A stretch of 30,844 nt of DNA from Flavobacteriales bacterium CG_4_9_14_3_um_filter_32_8 (GTDB taxonomy: Bacteria > Bacteroidota > Bacteroidia > Flavobacteriales_E > Vicingaceae): the NCBI GenBank assembly GCA_002790175.1, contig PFUQ01000065.1, positions 1 through 30,844 of the forward strand, in the 5' to 3' direction. Positions 1-7,287 of the stretch are shown here, piece by piece. The notes beneath the pieces were generated by a model, which worked only from the letters and a program-made list of their open reading frames with translations, did not search any database and was not told where the DNA came from. The stretch's first letter is position 1, and each line of letters opens with the position of its first letter. The translations under genes and the position numbers were made by a program.

Positions 1-2
1 AA

Positions 3-425
3 CTTAATTGGTCTTCGAGTTATTTCAGTTCTGGAATTATAATAGAGGGTATTGGAGACACTTATTCTTTTTATCCCCTTATAGGAGCATGTGATCCTTG
101 GGGTGGTCCTTTAAGATGTTATGAAGATTCTACTATTGGTTATTATAATACTGGAATGTTTTCCTCTTGTGATACAACTTATGTGGGAATTGAAGAAAAT
201 CAAAAAATCAATATTGTTAGTGTGTTTCCCAACCCAACAAAAGATAAAATAGAGATAACTGCAACCAAAAAAATTATAGCGATAGAACTTTATGATATTC
301 GAGGAGTTCAGCTGTTAACAACAACAGAACAGGTTATTGATATCTCAACCTTACCAAAAGGAATGTATCTTTTAAAGATACTTTTTAACGAAAATATAAG
401 TTATCAGAAAATTTTAAAAGAATAA
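3..425 (+). CDS. C-terminal end of a secreted protein with T9SS type A sorting domain (5' partial)
   Basis: The frame is open from the first bases of the window, so this is the 3' end of a longer gene and the ATG at 156 is internal. The last ~75 residues are a typical T9SS type A C-terminal signal: a linker, then VFPNPTKDKIEI, a conserved LYDIRGVQL segment, and the closing LPKGMYLLKI...YQKILKE strand. Such tails direct export through the outer membrane by the T9SS and are removed or attached to the surface by the PorU/PorV machinery. The upstream part (several Trp, Gly and Cys residues) is too short to assign a catalytic or binding domain. It converges on ispD with one base between the two stop codons. 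Confidence 0.85.
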   Translation, partial: LNWSSSYFSSGIIIEGIGDTYSFYPLIGACDPWGGPLRCYEDSTIGYYNTGMFSSCDTTYVGIEENQKINIVSVFPNPTKDKIEITATKKIIAIELYDIRGVQLLTTTEQVIDISTLPKGMYLLKILFNENISYQKILKE

Positions 426-426
426 C

Positions 427-1092
427 TTATTTTAAAAGAGCCTCAGCAATAATTAAATCTGTTGCAGTTGTTATTTTAATGTTTTCGGTATTGCCTTCCA
501 CCAAATGAATCATTTCTCCTAATTTTTCTGCTACTGATGCATCATCGGTAAAATTAACATCAAATTGTTGTTGATAGGCTTTTAAAATGATTTCAGAACT
601 AAAGCATTGTGGCGTTTGTGCCAATCGGTAACAGCTTCGTTTTACTGCTTCGTTTTGTTCATTATTTACATACCTCAGCGATTCTACAACTGGAACTACA
701 GGAATGGCATTTCCTTTTTTTTCTGCTTCATTAAAACAAGTTGTTATTGTTTTGGTACTTACTAAAGGACGAACACCATCGTGAATGGCAATAATACTTT
801 TTTGTTTTACTAATTCTAACGCATTTTTTACAGAATGGAAACGGGTTTCTCCCCCTTTAACAAGTTGATGTGGAATTGTTGTAAACTTGTGTTTACAACA
901 AAGCTCTTTCCAAAAATCAATTTGATTTTCGGGAAGAGCTAGTATTATTTCTATGGTTGGAAAAGTTGTTTTAAACTTTTCTAGTGAATGCATGATAATA
1001 GGTTTGCCAGCTAATTCGAGAAACTGTTTAGGAATTTCGGTTCCCATTCTTTCTCCTTTACCTCCAGCAACTATTATTGCATATTTATGCAT
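427..1092 (-). CDS. ispD: 2-C-methyl-D-erythritol 4-phosphate cytidylyltransferase
   Basis: IspD transfers CMP from CTP to MEP in the non-mevalonate (MEP) isoprenoid pathway, in the cytoplasm. The 221-residue length is normal for the family. Visible motifs are the N-terminal nucleotide-binding loop VAGGKGERMG followed by PKQF, the central HDGVRPLVS, RLAQTPQCF, and the C-terminal FTDDASVAEKLG and GNTENIKITT. It is the last gene of a queA / four-helix-bundle / ispD run; its ATG lies inside the end of the preceding gene (8-base overlap), which suggests translational coupling. Its product feeds the pathway that ends in UppS substrate (uppS is at 26334-27080). Confidence 0.96.
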   Translation of the reverse strand: MHKYAIIVAGGKGERMGTEIPKQFLELAGKPIIMHSLEKFKTTFPTIEIILALPENQIDFWKELCCKHKFTTIPHQLVKGGETRFHSVKNALELVKQKSIIAIHDGVRPLVSTKTITTCFNEAEKKGNAIPVVPVVESLRYVNNEQNEAVKRSCYRLAQTPQCFSSEIILKAYQQQFDVNFTDDASVAEKLGEMIHLVEGNTENIKITTATDLIIAEALLK

Positions 1093-1591
1093 TGGATGTT
1101 AATTCATCAGCACTAAAGAATTCGTCTTCACTTGCAGTAAAGGAATTTCCGTTTGGTTCAGGATGGTTATCATGACGTTCAGAGGTATTACCATAAGAAG
1201 ATTCATCGCCTTCATTTGACTTGGTATAGCCGCCTTCTTTTGGTCTTCCAATAGAACGAATGTATGCATTTAACATTCGATGAATTTTTTCTACAAATTC
1301 TAATAATTCATCTATTTGTTGGTCAGGAATTAATTGTCTTTCTTTAGATTTTAACAACCAACCTTTGGTTTTTAATAAATAGCCTCTGGAAATGTAGCAA
1401 TAATGTTTTTTGTCTTTAAAATTGTATCTTCCATAGCCTGAAGCGATGTTTCCAGAAATTGCGTCGGCAGCTTGTAAAAATGCTTTTCCCATAGCATCTT
1501 GATTAAATCCTTCCCATTGACTAACAATTTCCCATATTTTTTGTTCAAAATCTAAACATTCTCGGTACAGTTTTAGGTCTTCTAGTTTCAT
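1085..1591 (-). CDS. Four-helix-bundle protein (S23/IVS family) with a polar C-terminal tail
   Basis: Residues ~1-120 match the four-helix-bundle family first described from intervening sequences in bacterial 23S rRNA genes and now found widely as stand-alone genes; function is not established. Family-like features are the start MKLEDLKLYRECLDF, AADAISGNIASGYGR, a Tyr/Arg/Gly-rich turn (YISRGYLLKTKGWL) and a last helix ending LNAYIRSIGRPK. Residues ~121-168 are an extra tail rich in Ser, Asn, Glu and Asp with no hydrophobic pattern, probably disordered. The gene starts 32 bases after queA and its stop overlaps the ispD start, so it is probably co-transcribed with both. It is not inside an rRNA gene here. 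Confidence 0.8.
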   Translation of the reverse strand: MKLEDLKLYRECLDFEQKIWEIVSQWEGFNQDAMGKAFLQAADAISGNIASGYGRYNFKDKKHYCYISRGYLLKTKGWLLKSKERQLIPDQQIDELLEFVEKIHRMLNAYIRSIGRPKEGGYTKSNEGDESSYGNTSERHDNHPEPNGNSFTASEDEFFSADELTSNA

Positions 1592-1623
1592 TTGACTTGT
1601 TTTTATGTTAATATTTCTTTTTT

Positions 1624-2670
1624 TTATAAAATTAGCATTGCATCCCCATAAGTGTAAAAATTATATTTTTCCTTAATAGCAATCTTGTAAGCTTTCATAA
1701 TTAAATCGTACCCTCCAAAAGCTGCTGTCATCATTAATAAGGTAGATTCTGGTGTGTGGAAGTTGGTAATCATACAATTTGCTAGACTAAAATCATAAGG
1801 TGGAAAGATAAATTTATTAGTCCAGCCATCGTAAGTTTTTAAATATCCATCAGTAGAAACAGAAGTTTCCAAAACACGCATTGATGTTGTTCCTACGGCA
1901 CAAATTCTTTTTTTATTTTTTTTTGCAAGGTTAACTTTGTCAACACATTCTTGAGTAATATGAACTTCTTCAGAATCCATCTTGTGTTTGGTAAGGTCTT
2001 CTACTTCTACTTTACGAAAAGTTCCCAATCCAACGTGGAGTGTTAAATAGGCGAAATCAATGCCTTTAATTTCAAATTTTTTTAATAAGGTTTTGCTAAA
2101 ATGTAATCCTGCAGTAGGAGCAGCAACAGCACCTTCATTTGTCGCATAAACAGTTTGATATCTATCTGCATCTTCCGGTTCTACATCTCTTTTAATAAAT
2201 TTCGGAATAGGTGTTTCTCCTAGTTTTCTAATGATTGCTTTAAATTCCTCATAAGGACCTTCGAATAAAAATCGCAATGTTCTTCCTCTTGAAGTAGTAT
2301 TATCAATAACCTCAGCGACTAAATCATCATCGCCAAAATAAAGTTTATTTCCAATTCTAATCTTTCTTGCAGGATCTACTAATACATCCCATAATAAACT
2401 TTCTCTATTTAATTCTCTTAACAAAAACACTTCAATACGTGCACCTGTTTTTTCTTTATTCCCATACATTCTTGCTGGAAACACCTTGGTATCATTCATC
2501 ACCATCAAATCCCCTTCTTCAAAATATTCCAAAACATCTCTAAAATGTCTGTGTTCAATTTCACCAGTATCCCTGTGAATAACCATTAATTTTGCATCTT
2601 CCCTCTCCTCTGCTGGTCTGTCTGCAAGTAATTCGGTGGGTAAGGTATATTTGAATTTTGATAATTTCAT
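1624..2670 (-). CDS. queA: S-adenosylmethionine:tRNA ribosyltransferase-isomerase
   Basis: QueA transfers and isomerises the ribosyl part of SAM onto 7-aminomethyl-7-deazaguanine in tRNA, giving epoxyqueuosine. Motifs along the protein are LPTELLADRPAEERE near the start, VMNDTKVFPARM, EVFLL, the conserved GAVAAPTAGLHFS, LHVGLGTF, GTTSMRVLE and NFHTPESTLLMM. The start at 2670 gives MKLSKFKYTLPTELL and 348 residues, normal for the family. An in-frame ATG at 2724 would add 18 residues encoded by a palindromic repeat, so I reject it. It is the first gene of the queA / four-helix-bundle / ispD unit, with a likely promoter at 2792-2822. Confidence 0.95.
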   Translation of the reverse strand: MKLSKFKYTLPTELLADRPAEEREDAKLMVIHRDTGEIEHRHFRDVLEYFEEGDLMVMNDTKVFPARMYGNKEKTGARIEVFLLRELNRESLLWDVLVDPARKIRIGNKLYFGDDDLVAEVIDNTTSRGRTLRFLFEGPYEEFKAIIRKLGETPIPKFIKRDVEPEDADRYQTVYATNEGAVAAPTAGLHFSKTLLKKFEIKGIDFAYLTLHVGLGTFRKVEVEDLTKHKMDSEEVHITQECVDKVNLAKKNKKRICAVGTTSMRVLETSVSTDGYLKTYDGWTNKFIFPPYDFSLANCMITNFHTPESTLLMMTAAFGGYDLIMKAYKIAIKEKYNFYTYGDAMLIL

Positions 2671-2683
2671 ATGTATATTTTTA

Positions 2684-2749
2684 TTAAAATCGGTCATCCC
2701 GAGTACTCGGGATAAAATATTCATCGTTGTTGGTGAGCATTTTGCTCAT
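2684..2749 (-). other. Short leader ORF (21 codons) upstream of queA
   Basis: Between the predicted promoter and queA there is a small frame beginning ATGAGCAAAATG and ending TAA 14 bases before the queA ATG. It spans a 6-bp hairpin (TGAGCA-TTT-TGCTCA, 2734-2748) and the 18-bp palindrome at 2696-2713. A leader peptide is possible but unproven; the frame may be only a by-product of the repeat. Confidence 0.2.
2696..2713. repeat. Perfect 18-bp palindrome of an intergenic repeat family
   Basis: ATCCCGAGTACTCGGGAT is its own reverse complement. It lies in the queA leader, 26 bases before the start codon, preceded on the plus strand by GGTC. A related copy is at 4690-4722 (GTCATCCCGAGCAATTCGGGA). 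The shared core GTCATCCCGAGnnnTCGGGA suggests a dispersed, hairpin-forming repeat. Confidence 0.75.
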
Positions 2750-2791
2750 GGCTTATTTCATATGGTATTTTTTACGTAAAAAATAAGGCTG

Positions 2792-2822
2792 CAAATGTAA
2801 TAATATATTAACAGAAAATCAA
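2792..2822 (-). promoter_or_regulatory. Predicted promoter for the queA operon
   Basis: On the minus strand a TTG (2822-2820) is followed after 20 bases by TACATTTG (2799-2792), a full match to the Bacteroidota -7 element TAnnTTTG with usual spacing to the -33 element. The transcript would carry a leader of roughly 110 bases containing the palindrome and short frame described separately. Confidence 0.6.
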
Positions 2823-2904
2823 TGCTTATTTTCTTTAATTATAAGAAGATTTGTTATTGCAGTTGAGGATAAAAAAAACGAATTAGATTGTTTTATTATC
2901 AGTC

Positions 2905-3666
2905 TTATACCTTTTTACAATTCTTATTTGCTTTTTTAATGTAAAGTTCCAAAGCCCTTGTCATTGATGGGGATTCTGGCTGTGGAGCTGCTATGTCTAT
3001 TCTAAGTCCTGCTTCTTCTGCTGCTTTAACGGTTGTAGATCCAAAAACAGCTATTCTAGTGTCGTTTTGTTTAAAGTTAGGAAAATTTTGAAAAAGAGAT
3101 TTTATTCCTGATGGGCTAAAAAACACTAAAATATCGTAATTAACATCTTTTAAATCAGATAAATCACTACAAACAGTCCTGTAAAGCGTTGCACATTTAT
3201 AATCAATCTCATTCTCTTTTAATAATTGAATAATATTGGGACTAAGAATATCAGAACAAGGCAATAAGAACTTAGATTCTTTATGTTTTTTTAATAATGG
3301 AATTAATTCAGCAAAGGTTTGTTGTCCATGGAATATTTTTCTTTTTCTATAAACAATATATTTCTGTAAATAAAAGGCAATAGATTCAGAAATACAAAAA
3401 TATTTCATCTCGTCAGGTATTTTATTACGAGCTTCTTCTGCTGCTCTAAAATAATGATCAACGGCATTTCTACTGGTAAAAATTACTGCGTCAAAATCTA
3501 ATAAATTAATTTTTTGAAGACGGAATTCTTGTCTAGGAATGCCTTCGACATGAATAAAAGGTCTAAAATCTATTTTAACTTTACACATTTCCTCTAAAGA
3601 AAAATAAGGAGATTTTTCAGTTTCTGGCTTGGGTTGCGATACTAAAACACTTTTTACTTTTAACAT
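2905..3666 (-). CDS. hemD: Uroporphyrinogen-III synthase
   Basis: HemD closes and isomerises hydroxymethylbilane to uroporphyrinogen III in haem and sirohaem synthesis. Identity is diffuse in this family, but the two-lobed pattern is visible: N-terminal VKSVLVSQPKPE, then DAVIFTSRNAVDHYF, the second lobe beginning FLLPCSDILSPN, YRTVCSDL, then the conserved DILVFFSPSGIKSLFQNF and IAVFGSTTVKAAEEAGL. The length of 253 residues is typical. It follows the DUF4271 gene by 31 bases on the same strand; I recall this pairing being common in Bacteroidota. Confidence 0.9.
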   Translation of the reverse strand: MLKVKSVLVSQPKPETEKSPYFSLEEMCKVKIDFRPFIHVEGIPRQEFRLQKINLLDFDAVIFTSRNAVDHYFRAAEEARNKIPDEMKYFCISESIAFYLQKYIVYRKRKIFHGQQTFAELIPLLKKHKESKFLLPCSDILSPNIIQLLKENEIDYKCATLYRTVCSDLSDLKDVNYDILVFFSPSGIKSLFQNFPNFKQNDTRIAVFGSTTVKAAEEAGLRIDIAAPQPESPSMTRALELYIKKANKNCKKV

Positions 3667-3697
3667 GATTCTTAAATTAAAATTAGTCGAATTTATA

Positions 3698-4615
3698 TTA
3701 TTTATGGATGAAAATCCTAAACAAAACGACTAATGGTAAAATTTCGAGGGTGCAAATGTACAAAAATATATAGAAAAATGAAATTCCTTTGGTTATTCCT
3801 ATCGAATAAAGTCGAATTATTCGCAAAACGAAAGTTAAAAATAACACTGGAAGAGCTAAATAATATAAAATAAAATTAATATCTAAAAAGGAATAATAAG
3901 CTAAACAAAGTATAGGCATCAATAATACTCCTAGCAAATTATTGTATAATGAAATGTTAAAACTATATTCTGAAAAAATACTTGTTGAATCAAAAATATA
4001 AAATAGAATTAATGAAAAAATATACTTAATGATATATATCGCTACTATAAATCCTACTATAAAAAGATAATTAACAAAAGAATAATGTGCCATTTGAGAA
4101 TAATATATTAACTCTTGTATTTGGTAAATAAATAAAGACAATAGTAAGATATGGATGATAGTGAGTAGAATATTAACATTATGAAAAAATACTTTCTCTT
4201 CTCTTGTAATTTCTTGAGCTACCCCATAATTTACAATAGCTTTTAGTGTTTCCTTAAAACGAGTACTATTAAATGCTTTGACAAAACCCAATAAAATCAG
4301 TGTAATTATTAATATTACTGTTTGCCATCCTCCAAGTTCTATTTGACGAGGGGTGGGATTAAAAAGTTTTTTTACAGGAACAAGTTTTTCTGTTTTATAT
4401 TCTTCTTTTTCTACTTTCCTAATAGGGATTGCTCCCTCATTTTTTATTCCGTAAAAACTAATGGTATCTTGTTTTAGTGTATCTAAACTAATTCCTTTCT
4501 CATGATTATTGTCCTCTTGTAACTGATTGGTTGCAACGTCTTGTCCTTTTGTTGCATAAGAATTTATTAGAGTTAAAGGCTCTGTAACTTCATGATATGA
4601 GGAGAAAACAAACAT
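3698..4615 (-). CDS. DUF4271 domain membrane protein
   Basis: The N-terminal ~95 residues are polar and contain a Pro-rich stretch (KLFNPTPRQIELGGW). The rest carries about seven hydrophobic segments starting at WQTVILIITLILLGFVKAF and ending near the C-terminus. This layout and its place directly before hemD match DUF4271, an inner-membrane family of unknown function. The ATG at 4615 is preferred; a GTG nine bases upstream (4624) would also be in frame but lies on a TATTTTTG promoter-like box (4631-4624), for which I see no clear -33 partner. No further Met occurs until deep in the membrane region. Function unknown. Confidence 0.8.
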   Translation of the reverse strand: MFVFSSYHEVTEPLTLINSYATKGQDVATNQLQEDNNHEKGISLDTLKQDTISFYGIKNEGAIPIRKVEKEEYKTEKLVPVKKLFNPTPRQIELGGWQTVILIITLILLGFVKAFNSTRFKETLKAIVNYGVAQEITREEKVFFHNVNILLTIIHILLLSLFIYQIQELIYYSQMAHYSFVNYLFIVGFIVAIYIIKYIFSLILFYIFDSTSIFSEYSFNISLYNNLLGVLLMPILCLAYYSFLDINFILYYLALPVLFLTFVLRIIRLYSIGITKGISFFYIFLYICTLEILPLVVLFRIFIHK

Positions 4616-4647
4616 ATATAGCACAAAAATACATTATTAACTAGAGT

Positions 4648-4840
4648 TTGTCCATGATGTCCGATTTCTTCGTTTTTCTCGACCTTCAAATCAGTCATCC
4701 CGAGCAATTCGGGACTCCTGATTTTCAGTTCATCGAAACCTCGAACTCGAACATTACTCACAATTTTAAATTGTTTTTTAGTTATATTCGTGAGTTCGCT
4801 TCGCTCAGTTCTGACTCAAACTCTCGACTAAAAAGACAGA
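4648..4840. repeat. Intergenic repeat-like region with several hairpins
   Basis: The 255 bases between folC and the DUF4271 gene have no convincing gene and are more GC-rich and structured than other gaps. Elements are: a composite hairpin at 4690-4722 (outer arms ATCAG/CTGAT, inner arms TCCCGA/TCGGGA); an odd palindrome ACAATTTTAAATTGT at 4760-4774; and TGAGTTCGCTTCGCTCA at 4791-4807. The first shares its core with the palindrome at 2696-2713. Short open frames on both strands here look like by-products of the repeat. Confidence 0.55.
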
Positions 4841-4879
4841 CACTAACTAGAATACTACTTTTTTTAAGTTACAACCGAA

Positions 4880-6097
4880 TTATAAAACCTCTGCAACCAC
4901 AAAAGTACTTCCCCCTATAAAAATTAAATCATCGGGTAAAGCATTTTTCTTTGCTGCATTAAATGCATCTTTAACGCTTTTATAGGCGAATCCTTTTAAT
5001 CCTTTCTTTTGAGCTAAACCGTATAAATCTTCAATTGCTAATGCTCGTGGAATATTAGCTTGGCAAAAATAATAAATAGCAGATTTAGGGAGTAACTCTA
5101 ATATTTTATCAATTGATTTATCGTTTACAGCCCCATAAATAAAATGCAATTGATGGTAGTTAGTTTTTTTAAGTTGTGTAACAACTTCTTTAATGCCATC
5201 CTCGTTATGTCCTGTGTCACAAATAGTAAGTGGATGCTGATTTAACACTTGCCATCTACCTTGTAAACCCGTATTTTTTACAACATTTAATAAACCTTTT
5301 TTAATAGTATTATCGGTAATATTCCAGCCTTTTTCGATAAGTAGCTGAATTGCTAAAACTGCTGATTTTTTATTTTTTACTTGGTATAGCCCTTTTAAAT
5401 CACATTCATAATCAGTTTTTATAATTTTGTTGGTAAAATAAATGGGAGCATTAAGTTCTTTGGCTTTTTTAATAAATACCTCTTTGGTTTCCAATTGTTC
5501 TTCTCCTATAATAATTGGCGTTTTCTGTTTTATTATTCCTGCTTTTTCGGTTGCAATGGCTGAGATGGTATTTCCTAAAAACTGAGTATGGTCAATTCCA
5601 ATATTTGTAATAACCGCAAGTTCTGGATAAATAACATTGGTGGAATCCAATCTTCCTCCTAAACCTGTTTCAATAACTGCGACATCTACTTTTTGATTCG
5701 CAAAATAATCAAAAGCTAAACCGACTGTCCATTCAAAAAAAGATAAATTAATTTGTTCAAAATCAGCTTTGTATTTCTTTACAAAAGCTATCACATCTTC
5801 TTCACTAATTAGTTCACCATTTATTTTAATTCGTTCTCTAAAATCTTTTAAGTGTGGTGAAGTATATAATCCAACCTTGTAACCAGCTTCCTGTAAAATT
5901 GAAGCAATCATGTGCGTTGTAGAACCCTTTCCATTTGTTCCAGCAATATGAACTGATTTAAATTGATGTTCAGGATTTCCTAACAATTTACACACTTGAA
6001 TGGTGTTTGTTAAATCACCTTTATAGGCGGCTTTCCCCACTCTTTGATACATAGGTAATTGTTCGAATAAATAAGATAAAGTTTGATTGTAATTCAT
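4880..6097 (-). CDS. folC: Bifunctional folylpolyglutamate synthase / dihydrofolate synthase
   Basis: FolC adds glutamate to dihydropteroate and extends folate polyglutamates with ATP. The Mur-ligase-like signatures are all present: P-loop HIAGTNGKGSTTHM at ~50, LYTSPHLKDFRERI, the VIETGLGGRLDSTNVI motif at ~142, NIGIDHTQFLG and EKAGIIK for the metal and carbamyl-lysine region, and CDTGHNEDGI in the C-terminal domain. Its 405 residues fit the family. Its ATG overlaps the tonB stop by one base (TAATG), so it is probably translated from the exbB-exbD-tonB message. Confidence 0.96.
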   Translation of the reverse strand: MNYNQTLSYLFEQLPMYQRVGKAAYKGDLTNTIQVCKLLGNPEHQFKSVHIAGTNGKGSTTHMIASILQEAGYKVGLYTSPHLKDFRERIKINGELISEEDVIAFVKKYKADFEQINLSFFEWTVGLAFDYFANQKVDVAVIETGLGGRLDSTNVIYPELAVITNIGIDHTQFLGNTISAIATEKAGIIKQKTPIIIGEEQLETKEVFIKKAKELNAPIYFTNKIIKTDYECDLKGLYQVKNKKSAVLAIQLLIEKGWNITDNTIKKGLLNVVKNTGLQGRWQVLNQHPLTICDTGHNEDGIKEVVTQLKKTNYHQLHFIYGAVNDKSIDKILELLPKSAIYYFCQANIPRALAIEDLYGLAQKKGLKGFAYKSVKDAFNAAKKNALPDDLIFIGGSTFVVAEVL

Positions 6098-6852
6098 TAA
6101 TTAAGAATGAAAACAAAAGACATGGTGCCTTTTTGATCGGTAGGGGCATTTAATTTTGGTGTAAATTTAGCTTCTAGTGCAGCTTCTTTTGCTTTTTGAC
6201 ATAAAATAGGATTTGTAGTTGTTGAACCTCTCGCACCAGGTGTAGCTTTTATTACTTTCCCATACTTATCAACTACAATATCTACGACTACTTTTCCATC
6301 TTCTTGGGTTGGGTTTTCAGGTTTCTTAAATTTCACTTTGCCTCTTCCTCCCAAATCAAATCCTATTCCATCGCCTGGCCCATTATTGTTTTCATTGGTA
6401 TTTCCATTACTATTAGAGTTACCATTGCTGTTGGAGTTACCATTCGAATTATTTTCCGAATTACTATTTGCATTATTGAGTGCATTTAGTGCATTGGATA
6501 AATTTTCACTAACAGTTTCGTGAGCTTCTGTGGTGTTGTTAGTATGTGATGCATTCAAGTTGACCGTCTCGGTGGTAGTTTGTGTGTGCACGTTTTCTTG
6601 GCTACTTGAGTTATTTTGGGTAGTTTCAGCATTATTTGTTGCACTACTTGCTGAATTCTCATTTTCTGAAGGATTATCTGAAGAACTTCCACCTCCATCA
6701 TCTGAAAAATTAATTAACATTGCTCCTTCATTTTCGGGTGGAGGATCTTGGTAAGGCAACCCAAACTGAATAAATAATAGCAACAATAATAAGTGAACCA
6801 ATATAGTTCCTATTAATCCATACCTGCTATTTTTTTCTTGTATAATTTCCAT
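6097..6852 (-). CDS. TonB/TolA-like energy transducer
   Basis: One N-terminal membrane anchor (GLIGTILVHLLLLLLFIQFGL) is followed by a long Ser/Asn-rich periplasmic linker (residues ~50-160) and a C-terminal TonB-type domain (KVVVDIVVDKYGKVIKATPG...AALEAKFTPK). Such proteins carry proton-motive force from an ExbB/ExbD motor to outer-membrane receptors. The linker is unusual for TonB: Asn/Ser/Gly-rich instead of Pro/Lys-rich, with NSNG iterations; only a short PPPEN stretch follows the anchor. ATG at 6852 is chosen; a TTG 18 bases upstream gives no better start. It lies 39 bases after exbD. Whether it is a true TonB or a TolA-like partner cannot be settled from sequence alone. Confidence 0.85.
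   Translation of the reverse strand: MEIIQEKNSRYGLIGTILVHLLLLLLFIQFGLPYQDPPPENEGAMLINFSDDGGGSSSDNPSENENSASSATNNAETTQNNSSSQENVHTQTTTETVNLNASHTNNTTEAHETVSENLSNALNALNNANSNSENNSNGNSNSNGNSNSNGNTNENNNGPGDGIGFDLGGRGKVKFKKPENPTQEDGKVVVDIVVDKYGKVIKATPGARGSTTTNPILCQKAKEAALEAKFTPKLNAPTDQKGTMSFVFILN
6382..6468. repeat. Low-complexity Asn/Ser/Gly-coding repeat inside the tonB-like gene
   Basis: Variants of a GAGTTACCATT-containing unit recur and encode NSNSNGN blocks. Such tracts can expand or contract by slippage and would only alter linker length when the change is a multiple of three. Confidence 0.6.
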
Positions 6853-6891
6853 TGTTTGGGGTAGATGCAATTAAGCTATTGATTCCATAAC

Positions 6892-7287
6892 CTATTTTGG
6901 TTTAGTAGCCAAAACCAATTTCAATTTATTTCTATTGGCAATATCCATAATAACGACAACATTTTCTATAGGTACAGATTTTTCTGCTCTTAATATTATT
7001 CCAGGGTTTTTTTCACCAGCCACCATTGCCAATAATTGAGCTTCTACATCTTGTTCAGCAACCTCATCTTTGTTTACAAAATATTTTAAATCTTGAGTGA
7101 TGCTTATATTAACTGTTTGTTTTTGTGGTTGTGCAACAGAACTCGCTTTCGGCAAAAGTACTTCTAATGCATTAGGACTAATCAAAGTAGATGCTATGAT
7201 AAAAAATATCAATAATAAGAACACGATGTCTGTCATACTAGACATATTAAAATTTGCACTTATTTTATTTTTAGATCGGATTGCCAT
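6892..7287 (-). CDS. exbD: ExbD/TolR family biopolymer transporter
   Basis: A 131-residue protein with a short cytoplasmic start, one transmembrane helix (MTDIVFLLLIFFIIAST) holding the conserved proton-path aspartate at residue 20, and a periplasmic domain with NISITQDLKYFVNKDEV and the closing IVVIMD-like strand (ENVVVIMDIANR). ExbD with ExbB forms the proton-driven inner-membrane motor. It starts on the exbB stop (TAATG, one-base overlap) and is followed by the TonB-like gene. TolR is the alternative name for the same fold; the adjacent TonB-like gene favours ExbD. Confidence 0.92.
   Translation of the reverse strand: MAIRSKNKISANFNMSSMTDIVFLLLIFFIIASTLISPNALEVLLPKASSVAQPQKQTVNISITQDLKYFVNKDEVAEQDVEAQLLAMVAGEKNPGIILRAEKSVPIENVVVIMDIANRNKLKLVLATKPK

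Noticed and set aside
1085..1591. 23S rRNA intervening sequence
   Set aside because: The four-helix-bundle gene is flanked by queA and ispD; no rRNA sequence is present.
2671..2724. N-terminal extension of queA from the ATG at 2724
   Set aside because: The extra 18 residues are encoded by the palindromic repeat, and the family start is MKLSKFKY at 2670.
4573..4920. Open frames on both strands between folC and DUF4271
   Set aside because: They read through the hairpin repeat region and the ends of neighbouring genes, with no family-like protein.
6304..6754. Three plus-strand frames inside the tonB-like gene
   Set aside because: They are shadows of the low-complexity Ser/Asn coding sequence on the other strand.
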